Shown here piece by piece: positions 34,379 to 42,139 of a stretch of DNA of 64,000 nucleotides (position 1 is the stretch's first letter; each line of letters starts with the position of its first letter). This stretch comes from CATOSD01 sp034422735 (GTDB lineage: Bacteria > Chloroflexota > Dehalococcoidia > Lucifugimonadales > CATOSD01): contig DAOUJL010000082.1 in the NCBI GenBank assembly GCA_034422735.1, forward strand, positions 6,507 to 70,506. The letters run 5' to 3'. The position numbers and the translations under genes were made by a program. The notes under the pieces were generated by a model. The model was given only the letters and a program-made list of their open reading frames with translations. It was not told the DNA's origin and did not search any database.

Positions 34379-35688
34379 GAGTCCCTTCCGCCCGCAAAGC
34401 GCAGGAACAAGTATCCCACAAGGCCCGCGATGAACGAGGCGCCGAATATGCCCATCTTCGCCTGGTTCACCAGCGCCGGGTCATCGAAGGCGATTCCCGC
34501 GATGAAGATGGCGACGGTGAACCCTATCCCGGCCAGGAACCCAGCTCCCAGAACGTGCCGCCAGGTGACGGCCGAGGGCAGTTGACCCAGCCCGACGCGA
34601 GCCGCCAGCCACGTCATGCCGAGCACGCCCAGTGGGTTGCCTACCAGTAGCCCTGCCGCGACCCCCAGCGTGATGGGGCTGCCGAGCGCCTCGGACAGCG
34701 CGTCGGACGTGATGATGACCCCCGCGTTGGCGAGAGCGAACAGCGGCAGCACGACGAAACTCACCCACGGGTGGACGATGCCCTCGAGCCGTTCCATCGG
34801 CCCCTCTGTGCCGCGGCTGAGCGTCTCGATCCGCTCCACGATGGTCTGCGCCTTCTCCTCGTCCTCGTTCTCCATCGCCAGCCGAAAATCGTGCAGGTGG
34901 TCCTCCATGGCGGCGGCATACTCTTTGCGGTGGAGGTCCGGCTCGGATGGGACGATGGCCGCCACCAGCACTCCCGCCAGCGTGGCGTGTATCCCGGACT
35001 CCAGGAAGAACTGCCACATGACGACGCACAGGATGAGATAGAACCCCAACGAGCGTATGCCGAGGCGTATGCATCCAGCGATGACGGCGAACAGCGCCGC
35101 CCCCAGGCCCAGGTTTACCCAGTGGATCGAGTCCGTGTAGAAGACGGCGATGATGGCGATCGCCCCGAGGTCGTCGACCACCGCCAGCCCCAGCAGGAAC
35201 ACCCTCAACTCCGCCGGGACTCTGCGCCCCAACAGGGCGAGCACCCCGAGCGCGAAAGCGATGTCGGTCGCCATGGGCACTCCCCATCCAACAACGCCTT
35301 CGCCCGACCTGTTGAGCAGAAAGTAGATGAGCGCGGGGGTCGCCATTCCGCCCACCGCCGCCACCACCGGCATCGTGGCTTTCCTGAACGAAGACAGCTC
35401 CCCGTGCAGCAGCTCCCGCTTTATTTCGAGGCCGACCACGAAGAAGAAGACGGCCATCAGGCCCTCGTTCACCAGGTGCCCGAGATTCTCCGAGATAGCG
35501 AAGATATGGATGTCGAACGAGACGTACGTGTGCCAGAAGTCGTAGTACGAGTCCGACCACGGGGAGTTGGCCCAGCCAAGCGCCGCCCCCGCGGCCGCCA
35601 GCAATATGAGCGCGCCGACCTCCTCGGTGTGGATGAAGGTCTGTATGGGCGCGCGCACCGCCCTGACAAGATACGACGGCTCTCTCAA
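34375..35688 (-). CDS. nhaA: Na+/H+ antiporter NhaA
   Basis: Electrogenic sodium/proton antiporter, 437 residues, about 12 membrane helices. The ion-binding double aspartate is in LGLAVVDDLGAIAIIAVFY, and FFFVVGLEIKRELLHGEL and GWGVPMATDIAFALGVLALLG are typical. A charged cytosolic loop (about residues 255-290, EYAAAMEDHLHDFRLAMENEDEEKAQ) is longer than in E. coli. Start is TTG. The stop codons of this gene and the convergent hydratase overlap by 4 bases. Confidence 0.94.
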   Translation of the reverse strand: MREPSYLVRAVRAPIQTFIHTEEVGALILLAAAGAALGWANSPWSDSYYDFWHTYVSFDIHIFAISENLGHLVNEGLMAVFFFVVGLEIKRELLHGELSSFRKATMPVVAAVGGMATPALIYFLLNRSGEGVVGWGVPMATDIAFALGVLALLGRRVPAELRVFLLGLAVVDDLGAIAIIAVFYTDSIHWVNLGLGAALFAVIAGCIRLGIRSLGFYLILCVVMWQFFLESGIHATLAGVLVAAIVPSEPDLHRKEYAAAMEDHLHDFRLAMENEDEEKAQTIVERIETLSRGTEGPMERLEGIVHPWVSFVVLPLFALANAGVIITSDALSEALGSPITLGVAAGLLVGNPLGVLGMTWLAARVGLGQLPSAVTWRHVLGAGFLAGIGFTVAIFIAGIAFDDPALVNQAKMGIFGASFIAGLVGYLFLRFAGGRDS

Positions 35689-35864
35689 GACCTCGCAAAC
35701 CTCAAGGGTCTATACTCCTCTAACCAAACCTCGATGTGGGCAGGCGGCCATCAGCCGGGCCGTGTCTGGCCTGGATGGCCTGGCCAGATTAACATAGTCT
35801 GGGAGTTGTTCATATTGGCGATGTGCCACATTAGCGCCCCTTCAACGAGCCGATCAGTACGCTA

Positions 35865-37223
35865 ATGAGTAAACCGACTGAATCAGGAGCGCAGTCGAAC
35901 GGTTCGTTCCTGCGACTGCTCCGCGAGCGCAACTTCCGGCTGCTCTGGGGAGCCGGCGGGCTGTCGGCGATTGGGGACCAGTTCGACCTGATAGCATTTC
36001 CCTGGCTTGTTCTGCTGATCACCAACGACCCATTGGCGGTGGGTACCGTGATAGCGGTGGGCGGCATCCCGACCGTCGCCTTCATGCTACTGGGCGGTTC
36101 TCTGGTGGACAGATTCTCCCCACGCGCGATCATGCAGGTGAGCAACATCGCGCGTATCGCGCTGAGTGCGGTTCTTGCCACGTTGATCTTGACCGGTCTG
36201 GTCGAGTTGTGGCTGATCTATCTCTTCGCCCTCCTCAAGGGGATTTCAGACTCATTCTTCTACCCAGCTCAGATGGCGATGGTGCCGCGCGTCGTGCCGA
36301 CCCAGCGGCTGCGCCAGGCAAATGCGTTGTTACAGACCACCGCGGAGATGGGCGGGTTCATTGGCCCGATGCTCGCGGGCGGGCTGATCGCATTCTTCGG
36401 AACCGGCGACGGCGCGACCTCGTTCGCAATGGGAATCATCCCGGAACCGCAGGACGCAGGTGGTGGTGACCTGACCGGCATCGGCCTGGCGTTCGCGGTC
36501 GTGGGTGTGGTCATCCTCGCATCCTCACTGCTCCTGGCCCTGGTCCGACTGGCCCCGCAGAACGGCGAATCGGTCGATGGAGAGACGAAAGATACCGGCA
36601 TCTTCAAATCCATAGGTGAAGGCATCAGGTTCGTTCGCGCGGACGCGGCGATGTTCACCATGTTCCTTCTAGTCGTTGGTATGGAACTGCTGGTGGAAGG
36701 TCCCGTAGTCGTGGGGCTGCCGATTCTGGCGAATACCAAGCTGGCGGAAGGCGCGCTCGCTCTGGGAATCGTCCTGTCCGCATACGCCGGGGGCTCCCTG
36801 CTGGGCTCGATTATCGCGGGAACATTGCAGGTTCCCAGGCGCGGATTCGGGCCGCTCGTAGTCATCCTGATCGCCCTATCAGGCCTCCTGTTGATGCCCT
36901 TTGGCTTTCTGGAGTCCACGTGGATTGCCGCTGCCGCGGCCCTGGTTATTGGGGCAGCGAACGGCTACACGGGTATCCTGTTCATGTCGTGGCTTCAGGC
37001 GCGAACCCCCCAGAGGCTGATGGGACGGGTTATGAGTCTGCTGATGATTTCCGCTGTTGGCCTGGCCCCGATTTCGCACACGGTCTCGGGCGCGCTCCTC
37101 AAGCTGAGCATCGAGTGGGTCTTTGTGGGCGCCGGAGCGCTGCTGGCCCTTCTCTGCCTGGCGGTGATGCTCAGACGCGAGGTCCGAGACATGAGCATGC
37201 CCGACAGTTCGGAGTCCCCGTAG
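35865..37223 (+). CDS. major facilitator superfamily exporter (MFS_3/EntS-like)
   Basis: A 452-residue MFS protein with 12 predicted helices. The N-terminus (FLRLLRERNFRLLWGAGGLSAIGDQFDLIAFPWLVLLIT) is typical of the MFS_3 group that includes macrolide and enterobactin exporters. The A-motif loop LLGGSLVDRFSPRAIMQ is intact. GC is somewhat lower than in the neighbours. The substrate is not known. The 176-bp gap upstream has an imperfect inverted repeat (TCTGGCC / GGCCAGA) but no clear promoter. Confidence 0.88.
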   Translation: MSKPTESGAQSNGSFLRLLRERNFRLLWGAGGLSAIGDQFDLIAFPWLVLLITNDPLAVGTVIAVGGIPTVAFMLLGGSLVDRFSPRAIMQVSNIARIALSAVLATLILTGLVELWLIYLFALLKGISDSFFYPAQMAMVPRVVPTQRLRQANALLQTTAEMGGFIGPMLAGGLIAFFGTGDGATSFAMGIIPEPQDAGGGDLTGIGLAFAVVGVVILASSLLLALVRLAPQNGESVDGETKDTGIFKSIGEGIRFVRADAAMFTMFLLVVGMELLVEGPVVVGLPILANTKLAEGALALGIVLSAYAGGSLLGSIIAGTLQVPRRGFGPLVVILIALSGLLLMPFGFLESTWIAAAAALVIGAANGYTGILFMSWLQARTPQRLMGRVMSLLMISAVGLAPISHTVSGALLKLSIEWVFVGAGALLALLCLAVMLRREVRDMSMPDSSESP

Positions 37224-37375
37224 AGCCTAGCCGCAAGCTGGTCGGGATGGGGGTGACGCTCAACCGCGAGCCTTTAACAATTCAATCGGCATCCCATCTG
37301 AGTCGAGGCCGCACCCGCGCTCGAAGGTCACCCCTCGAAGCTACGGGCCGGCCCCGTGTTAGCTCGCCGCGAAGC

Positions 37376-39811
37376 TTACTTCAGCGCCGAGACGATCCGT
37401 TCTACGTTAGTTCGCACCATTCCGAGGTACGTGCCGGCCGGGCTGCCCCTTTCGCCCAAGGAATCCGCGTAGAGCTGGAACAGTCCCGCTCCGGTCTCCC
37501 TGGCCACGGCCTCAGGCAGCTTTCCGCTGACCGTGGTTTCGCTGAACACCGCCGGCACGTTGTGCTCGCGGATTACCATGACCAGTCCCGCGATGTGCTC
37601 CGCGGAGGGCTCCACGTCGGGCGCCAGCGAAGGGATGACGGCGCCGATTACCTCGAACCCGTAGACATCCGCGAAGTAGGCGAACGTGTCATGGGACGTA
37701 ACCAGCAGCCTGCGCTCCGGCTGTATCTGCTGGACCTCCCCTTCTATCCAGGTGTGCAGGTCGTCGAGCTGCGCCGAGTACGCGGCCGCGTTCTGAGAGT
37801 AGTAGCCCGAATTTTCGGGGTCCAGGGCCGAAAGCCGAGTCGCTATCTCGTTGACCGCGATCTTCACCCTGTTCGGGTCGAACCAGAAGTGGGGGTCCAG
37901 GGGTCCGTGGTGGTGCCCGTGTTCATCAGCGTGTTCGTCATCGTGGTCGTCGTCGTGGTCGTCGTGGCCTTCCGCCTCGCCCAATATGCCGACGAAAGCG
38001 ATCTTGGTGGGCGTTCCCGCCACGTCCCAGTGGTCTACTTCCTCCAGGTCGTGAAGGTCGAGCTGCATCACGTGGCCTCCCACCGAGTCGGTGATGAAAA
38101 CCGCGCCCGGCGCCGTGGCCAGGTGTGGACGCGCCCAGAATCCCGTCTCCACGGGAGTCGTCAGTAGATCGTTCCTGGACGCCAGCATCTCGCCGTCGTG
38201 GGCGTCGTACATCCGCACCTCTCCGTCGCTCATGACCACGAACAGGTTTTCACCGGCGTAGCCGAGGTGGACCTGGATCGGACGCAGATCATCCGTGGCG
38301 GGGATGAACTGCTCCATTACCCCGTCTTCCGGCTCCACGATGTACAGCCCCACGGCCGAGCCCAGCGCGAAGAAGTGGTGCAGGCCGTGCGCGCCCCACA
38401 CGGATGTGAGGCGGAAGTCGTCGGGCGATCCGGCCGGGGCCGGTATGAATGCGTCGTCGAAGTGGTCGTCGTGGAACTCTATCATCAGCACGCCGCCGGT
38501 GCAGCCGAACACGGCCACGTGGCCGTTGCCCGCGTCGCCGTGGAGATCGGGGCAGCCTTCGGCTCGATGGAGCACGTTGCCGTCCAGGTCCCAGATTTCG
38601 GCGCCAATGGGCAGCCGGTACTCTTCAGGGTTCTCGGCAAAGTCCGGGTGCTGGATGGTCACCGCGAACACGTCGCCCTCCAGGGGTATCACGGCGCCGT
38701 GGTGGGCGCCCGCGTTCATCTTCACCGGCACGTAGGCGTCGCCGGCCTCCTCGAGCTCGTGCTCGTTGATCAGCAGGAAGTCGCCGGAACCGTCGTAGTA
38801 GATCGTCGCCCACTCGTCGCCGACGTACATGTGGACCGGCCGGTCCCCGCTCAGGTCCACGGACATCATGCGCGTGTTGCCCTCGACCAGGTCGAAGTGG
38901 TCTCCGTGAGGCTCCATGTAAATCCCGCCATCGAACAGGTGAGCCGCGTTGGCGTCAGAAGAGACAGCTATCGCGAAGCGGCCGCTGGCGGTGGAGTAAA
39001 TCCGCCCGGCCCGCGAGCCTACGTCGAAGTGGTCCTGGCCCAGCGCTCCGAGTTCCAGGTCTATGAGCGAGATCTTCCCCCGCTCCCCATCACCTATGAG
39101 CAGGCGCCCTATCGGCATCCCCTCATGTTCGTCGTGCCCCTCGTCTTCGTCGTGCTCGTCCATGTGCTCGTCGTGCTCGTCCATGTGCTCGGCGAACTCC
39201 AGGGGATCGACGCCGTCGCCGAGCGCGACTACCCTGGACTCGTCCGCACTGGCATTGTGGATCAGGTCCTCCAGCCAGTCGAGCTCGAGTCCAAGGCCGA
39301 CGGACAGCACGATGTCCGCTTCGGCCACTTTGGCGACGTCGCGAGCTCCCGGAACGAGATTGTGCGGATCGGCGCCCGGTGAATGCAGGCTGAAGAGCTC
39401 GATCCTGTCCCCGCCTACCACCTCGGCCCAGTCGGCCACGATGTTGGAGGTTGTCACCACCTTCAGAGGCGGCCTCGAGGGCGCGGCCGTGCTGGTGGGC
39501 GCCGCCGTGGCGGCGGGCGCCGCCGTGGCGGCGGGCATGGCCGTTGCGGCGGGCGCGACCGTGGCGGCGGGCGCGACCGTGGCGGCGGGCATGGCCGTGG
39601 CGGCGGGCATGGCCGTGGCGGCGGGCGCCGCCTGGGTCGGCTGGACGGCCGCGGGCGCGGCGGTCGCTGCCGTTGTCGGCGACGGGGCTTCCGTTACCTC
39701 CGTGTCCTCGTCGCCCCCGCAGGCAACCAGGAAGGCCAGGCCGAATAAGACAAGTCCCACAGCCAAAGCCTGCGCCAGATATCGCAGGCGAATATTGATA
39801 TTAGGTATCAT
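37376..39811 (-). CDS. zinc-binding ABC lipoprotein (ZnuA/AztC-like) with inserted AztD-like beta-propeller
   Basis: An 811-residue exported lipoprotein. Lipobox AFLVAC with Cys31; Ala/Pro/Thr linker 35-112; cluster A-I solute-binding N-lobe about 115-205 (GADPHN, His150); an acidic His-rich loop about 208-230; a beta-rich block about 232-610 with MEPHGDHFDLVEG, GAHHGAVIPLEGD, EGCPDLHGDAG and VWGAHGLHHFFALG that resembles the AztD zinc chaperone propeller; a second His/Asp loop about 614-635; and the C-lobe 636-811 with DPHFWFDP (His641), TSHDTFAYF (His707), FSETT (Glu758) and LYADSLG (Asp783). The propeller thus replaces the His-rich loop of ordinary ZnuA. No permease or ATPase gene is adjacent. 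An AAGGAG is better spaced for TTG at 39817 than for the ATG. Confidence 0.88.
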   Translation of the reverse strand: MIPNINIRLRYLAQALAVGLVLFGLAFLVACGGDEDTEVTEAPSPTTAATAAPAAVQPTQAAPAATAMPAATAMPAATVAPAATVAPAATAMPAATAAPAATAAPTSTAAPSRPPLKVVTTSNIVADWAEVVGGDRIELFSLHSPGADPHNLVPGARDVAKVAEADIVLSVGLGLELDWLEDLIHNASADESRVVALGDGVDPLEFAEHMDEHDEHMDEHDEDEGHDEHEGMPIGRLLIGDGERGKISLIDLELGALGQDHFDVGSRAGRIYSTASGRFAIAVSSDANAAHLFDGGIYMEPHGDHFDLVEGNTRMMSVDLSGDRPVHMYVGDEWATIYYDGSGDFLLINEHELEEAGDAYVPVKMNAGAHHGAVIPLEGDVFAVTIQHPDFAENPEEYRLPIGAEIWDLDGNVLHRAEGCPDLHGDAGNGHVAVFGCTGGVLMIEFHDDHFDDAFIPAPAGSPDDFRLTSVWGAHGLHHFFALGSAVGLYIVEPEDGVMEQFIPATDDLRPIQVHLGYAGENLFVVMSDGEVRMYDAHDGEMLASRNDLLTTPVETGFWARPHLATAPGAVFITDSVGGHVMQLDLHDLEEVDHWDVAGTPTKIAFVGILGEAEGHDDHDDDHDDEHADEHGHHHGPLDPHFWFDPNRVKIAVNEIATRLSALDPENSGYYSQNAAAYSAQLDDLHTWIEGEVQQIQPERRLLVTSHDTFAYFADVYGFEVIGAVIPSLAPDVEPSAEHIAGLVMVIREHNVPAVFSETTVSGKLPEAVARETGAGLFQLYADSLGERGSPAGTYLGMVRTNVERIVSALK
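39796..39810. promoter_or_regulatory. candidate Zur/Fur-type operator at the zinc lipoprotein start
   Basis: TGATATTAGGTATCA: perfect 5-bp arms TGATA and TATCA around 5 bases, overlapping the start codon. It resembles the palindrome at the regulator gene (40398-40416) in core TGATAT. Confidence 0.55.
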
Positions 39812-39911
39812 GTACAATCCAAGTTTCTCCTTCGTTAACATCGCAATTGGAAATCACCGAACTGCGTCCTAGCGCTGCCTGAGCACTGCTGATTGTTGTC
39901 ACCTGGCGGTC

Positions 39912-40397
39912 CTAAGCACCGGCGTCCCAGCCTTTTGGGGCACCCCCGGCCTTAACGCCCATGCGGCTACACCCATTGGACGGGCAATAGCCGCAGTTCA
40001 CGTACAGTTCGATTCGGTGGTCGACGACCTGTCCCGGAAGATCGTCACCGATGGCCCTGAGCAACTTCTCGACCGAGGCTGCTCTGAACTCCTCAACCAA
40101 GCCGCATTGGACACACACATAGTGGTGGTGGCGGTGACCGACCCGGGATACGCTGTAGACGTGGGACCCGTCCATCAAGGGAAGTTTGCAGACCGCGCCC
40201 ACCTCCAGAAGGAGTTTCACGGTGCGATACACCGTTGCCCTGCCCACCGAAGGCAACTCTTCACAGAGCGCCTCGATCGTGAAGCCCCCGTGCCTGTGCT
40301 TAAGGTGATTGGCTATCGCCCTCCTGGGCCGAGTGGCCCTGGCGCCTCGCTCCTTCAGTACAGCCATCAAGTCTGGGTGTAGTGTCTGAAACTCCAT
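39912..40397 (-). CDS. Fur-family metalloregulator, probably Zur-like
   Basis: A 161-residue Fur-family repressor. The winged helix spans about residues 8-85 (GARATRPRRAIANHLK, FTIEALCEELPSVGRATVYRTVKLLLEVGAV). The metal region has HRHHHYVCVQCG and a C-terminal CGYCPSNGC, giving the two structural CxxC pairs. Zinc specificity is inferred from its position 100 bp upstream of the zinc-binding lipoprotein on the same strand and from matching palindromes at both starts. Confidence 0.88.
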   Translation of the reverse strand: MEFQTLHPDLMAVLKERGARATRPRRAIANHLKHRHGGFTIEALCEELPSVGRATVYRTVKLLLEVGAVCKLPLMDGSHVYSVSRVGHRHHHYVCVQCGLVEEFRAASVEKLLRAIGDDLPGQVVDHRIELYVNCGYCPSNGCSRMGVKAGGAPKGWDAGA

Positions 40398-40416
40398 ACT
40401 GATATCCTATCTCAGT
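40398..40416. promoter_or_regulatory. candidate autoregulatory operator of the Fur-family gene
   Basis: ACTGATATCCTATCTCAGT: arms ACTGATAT and ATCTCAGT match at 7 of 8 positions. It abuts the ATG of the regulator and covers its AGGA ribosome-binding site on the minus strand. Confidence 0.55.
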
Positions 40417-40462
40417 AAGAGACATACTGTTACTAGGGAAGTCCTTCCTATTGCGGCGATAC

Positions 40463-40492
40463 ACCATATCAAAGAAGCGTCGCTCTTGTCAA
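40463..40492 (-). promoter_or_regulatory. sigma-70-like promoter of the Fur-family gene
   Basis: On the minus strand TTGACA (40492-40487), 18-bp spacer, TATGGT (40468-40463), about 65 bp before the ATG. Confidence 0.55.
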
Positions 40493-40710
40493 CGCCAATT
40501 CTCGCCTCGGGAGATCCCTCCGTTGACCACGGTCGTACGGAGTTTTCGGTCCTGGCCCTGCCCAGCCTTGCCGATTGCGTCCCAGGCCCAATCACGCGGC
40601 CCGCCGGCTTTGCAAACCGCCCCGCTATTGCTTTACCATTGCATCACACCTGTACAACTGTAGGCGCGCTCCGCCAACCGACAGCGTGGGCGCGAATTGG
40701 AGGCAGCAGC

Positions 40711-40938
40711 TTGGCCAACGCAATCGTCCTCTACACCCACCCCGACTGCTCGTTCTCAGACGCCCTCAAGGACGAGCTGGACACCGCCGGCGCCGAGTAC
40801 GACGAGATCAACCTCGCGCTCCGCCCGGAGGCCTGGCTCGATCTTGAGAAGCTCACCGGCGGCGAGCGCATCACCCCCGTCATGATCGAAGACGGCGAGG
40901 TGAGCGTCGGCTTCCACGGCGTAGGTTGAAGCTTCTAG
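40711..40938 (+). CDS. glutaredoxin-like selenoprotein with C-terminal Sec
   Basis: A small thioredoxin-fold protein, 75 residues if TGA at 40927-40929 is selenocysteine (residue 73). It has the glutaredoxin active-site region ILYTHPDCSFSDALKDEL (CxxS), then AEYDEINL and the cis-Pro segment GGERITPVMIEDGEVSVGFHGVG. The TGA follows; the frame adds only Ser-Phe before TAG. A 7-bp hairpin starts 15 nt after TGA in the 3' region. TTG start with GGAGG 7 bases upstream. A partner selenoprotein gene begins 60 bp downstream on the same strand. The alternative is that TGA is a plain stop, giving 72 residues. The open frame upstream to 40486 is not thought to be coding. Confidence 0.72.
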
Positions 40939-40944
40939 CACTCG

Positions 40945-40961
40945 GGGAGCCGTTGGCTCCC
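40945..40961 (+). promoter_or_regulatory. candidate bacterial SECIS element of the glutaredoxin-like gene
   Basis: GGGAGCC (40945-40951), loop GTT, GGCTCCC (40955-40961): perfect 7-bp stem, loop 22 nt after TGA and starting with G. It lies beyond the TAG and is not followed by a T-run, so it does not look like an intrinsic terminator. Confidence 0.65.
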
Positions 40962-40998
40962 ATCAACAGCAGGCCCATCTGATCTTGAGGAGGAGCGC

Positions 40999-41709
40999 AT
41001 GGTACGCGCCACAACCGCGGGCGTTGCCGTAGGCGACACCGCACCGGATTTCACCCTACCAACCCTGGACGGCCGCGAAGTAAGTCTCTCCGACTACGCC
41101 GGCCGGAAGGTAATCCTCTTCTTCTGGGCGTCCTGGTGAGCGTGCCGCGAGCAGCTGCCGGTCTGGCAGCAGGTGCACGAGCGGCACGGCGACGCGGTAG
41201 AGGTGCTGTCCATCGCGGTTGACGCCCAGGGCGAGGAGAAGGCGCGCCCATTCGTCGAGAAGGCGGGCGCGAAGTTCACCACGCTGGTGGACGAGAGTAA
41301 CCTGCTCGGCAGGGCCTACGGATTCAAGGCCATCCCCAACGGCTACCTGATAGACGAGTCCGGCGTCGTCCGCTACAAGCGACTCGGCGGCTTCGACGTC
41401 CGCCGCGCGGACACGGCCGAGGTCGTGGAGCGCTGGTGCGCGGGCCAAGACCTGGACGAGGAGGCCGCGCAGCCCGCCGAGCCAGGCTTGGAGAACGGCC
41501 GCGTCCACGCCCTCTTCCAGCGCGGCCAGGAGCTCTACCGCGAGGGCAGAGTAGACGAGGCGCTCGAACAGTGGCGCGAGGCAGCCGCGCTCGAGCCGGC
41601 CAACTGGATCGTTCGCAAGCAGCTATGGGCGGTCGAGCAACCCGAGCGCTTCTACGACGGCGCGGTGGACTTCGATTGGCAGAAGGAGCAGATAGCGCGC
41701 GGCGCCTAG
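40999..41709 (+). CDS. selenocysteine-containing TlpA/AhpC-type redoxin with TPR-like tail
   Basis: Thiol-disulfide oxidoreductase-like protein, 236 residues with TGA at 41137-41139 read as selenocysteine (residue 47). Before TGA: VGDTAPDFTLPTLDGREVSL and KVILFFWASW; after it: ACREQLPVWQQVHERHGDAVEVLSIAVD, the normal continuation of a redoxin whose motif is usually WCxxC or WCxC. The predicted redox motif is W-U-A-C-R. The cis-Pro segment is FKAIPNGYLIDESG. Residues about 170-225 look like a TPR pair (ALFQRGQELYREGRVDEALEQWREAAALEP). No N-terminal signal peptide is seen, so it is probably cytosolic. ATG follows GAGGAGG. A caller that stops at TGA would start this gene at 41173. Confidence 0.92.
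41154..41170 (+). promoter_or_regulatory. candidate bacterial SECIS element of the redoxin gene
   Basis: GCTGCC (41154-41159), loop GGTCT (41160-41164), GGCAGC (41165-41170). The loop starts 20 nt after TGA. GGUCU is also present in the apical loop of the E. coli fdhF SECIS that SelB binds. Confidence 0.88.
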
Positions 41710-42095
41710 TCCAGCGCCACTATCGCTTCTATCTCCACGTCCAGGCCCGGCTCCGCAAGCGCCGTAATCTCCACCAGCGAGTTGGCCGGGTTCTGGCCGC
41801 CGAAGTAGCCGTACATCACCGCTTGCTGCTCCGCGGACGCCGGAAACCACTCCCTCATGTCGGTGACGAACGTCGTTATCTTCACGATGTCCGTGGCCGT
41901 GCCGCCCTCCGCCTCCACGATCCGCACCAGCCTGTCCCAGACGACCTTGAACTGCTCGATGGCGGGGCCGCCCTGGGCGTCCGTGCCCCGCGCCGTGCAG
42001 CCCGAAATGTACAGCGTGCCGCCCACCTGCACGGCCCTCGCGAACGTCGGCCCGGCCGGCGCGATGTCAGGATACTCCTTGCGGGTCTTGTCCAT
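41706..42095 (-). CDS. RidA/YjgF family protein
   Basis: A 129-residue protein of the RidA family, which hydrolyses reactive enamine/imine intermediates; many subfamilies have other or unknown roles. Visible: ARAVQVGGTLYISGCTARGTD, QFKVVWDRLVRIVEAEGGTATDIVKITTFVTDM and the C-terminal PANSLVEITALAEPGLDVEIEAIVAL. The arginine that contacts substrate carboxylate in archetypal RidA (usually R in the RPARS-like segment) is replaced in NPANSLVEI, so it may belong to a divergent subfamily. Ends inside the last codon region of the convergent redoxin gene. Confidence 0.88.
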   Translation of the reverse strand: MDKTRKEYPDIAPAGPTFARAVQVGGTLYISGCTARGTDAQGGPAIEQFKVVWDRLVRIVEAEGGTATDIVKITTFVTDMREWFPASAEQQAVMYGYFGGQNPANSLVEITALAEPGLDVEIEAIVALD

Positions 42096-42139
42096 GAGTC
42101 GGCCCTCCTCCTGTGGTGGGTTGGCGCGTTACGCTCGCG

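Noticed and set aside
40945..40961. Hairpin after the glutaredoxin gene as an intrinsic terminator
   Set aside because: It is followed by CATCAACAGC, not a T-run, and the co-oriented redoxin gene lies just downstream. SECIS is the better explanation.
7043..41709. TGA reassigned to an amino acid throughout the genome
   Set aside because: TGA ends dnaE, cdsA, otsA, the amidohydrolase at 13230 and others at the expected position, so it normally acts as stop.
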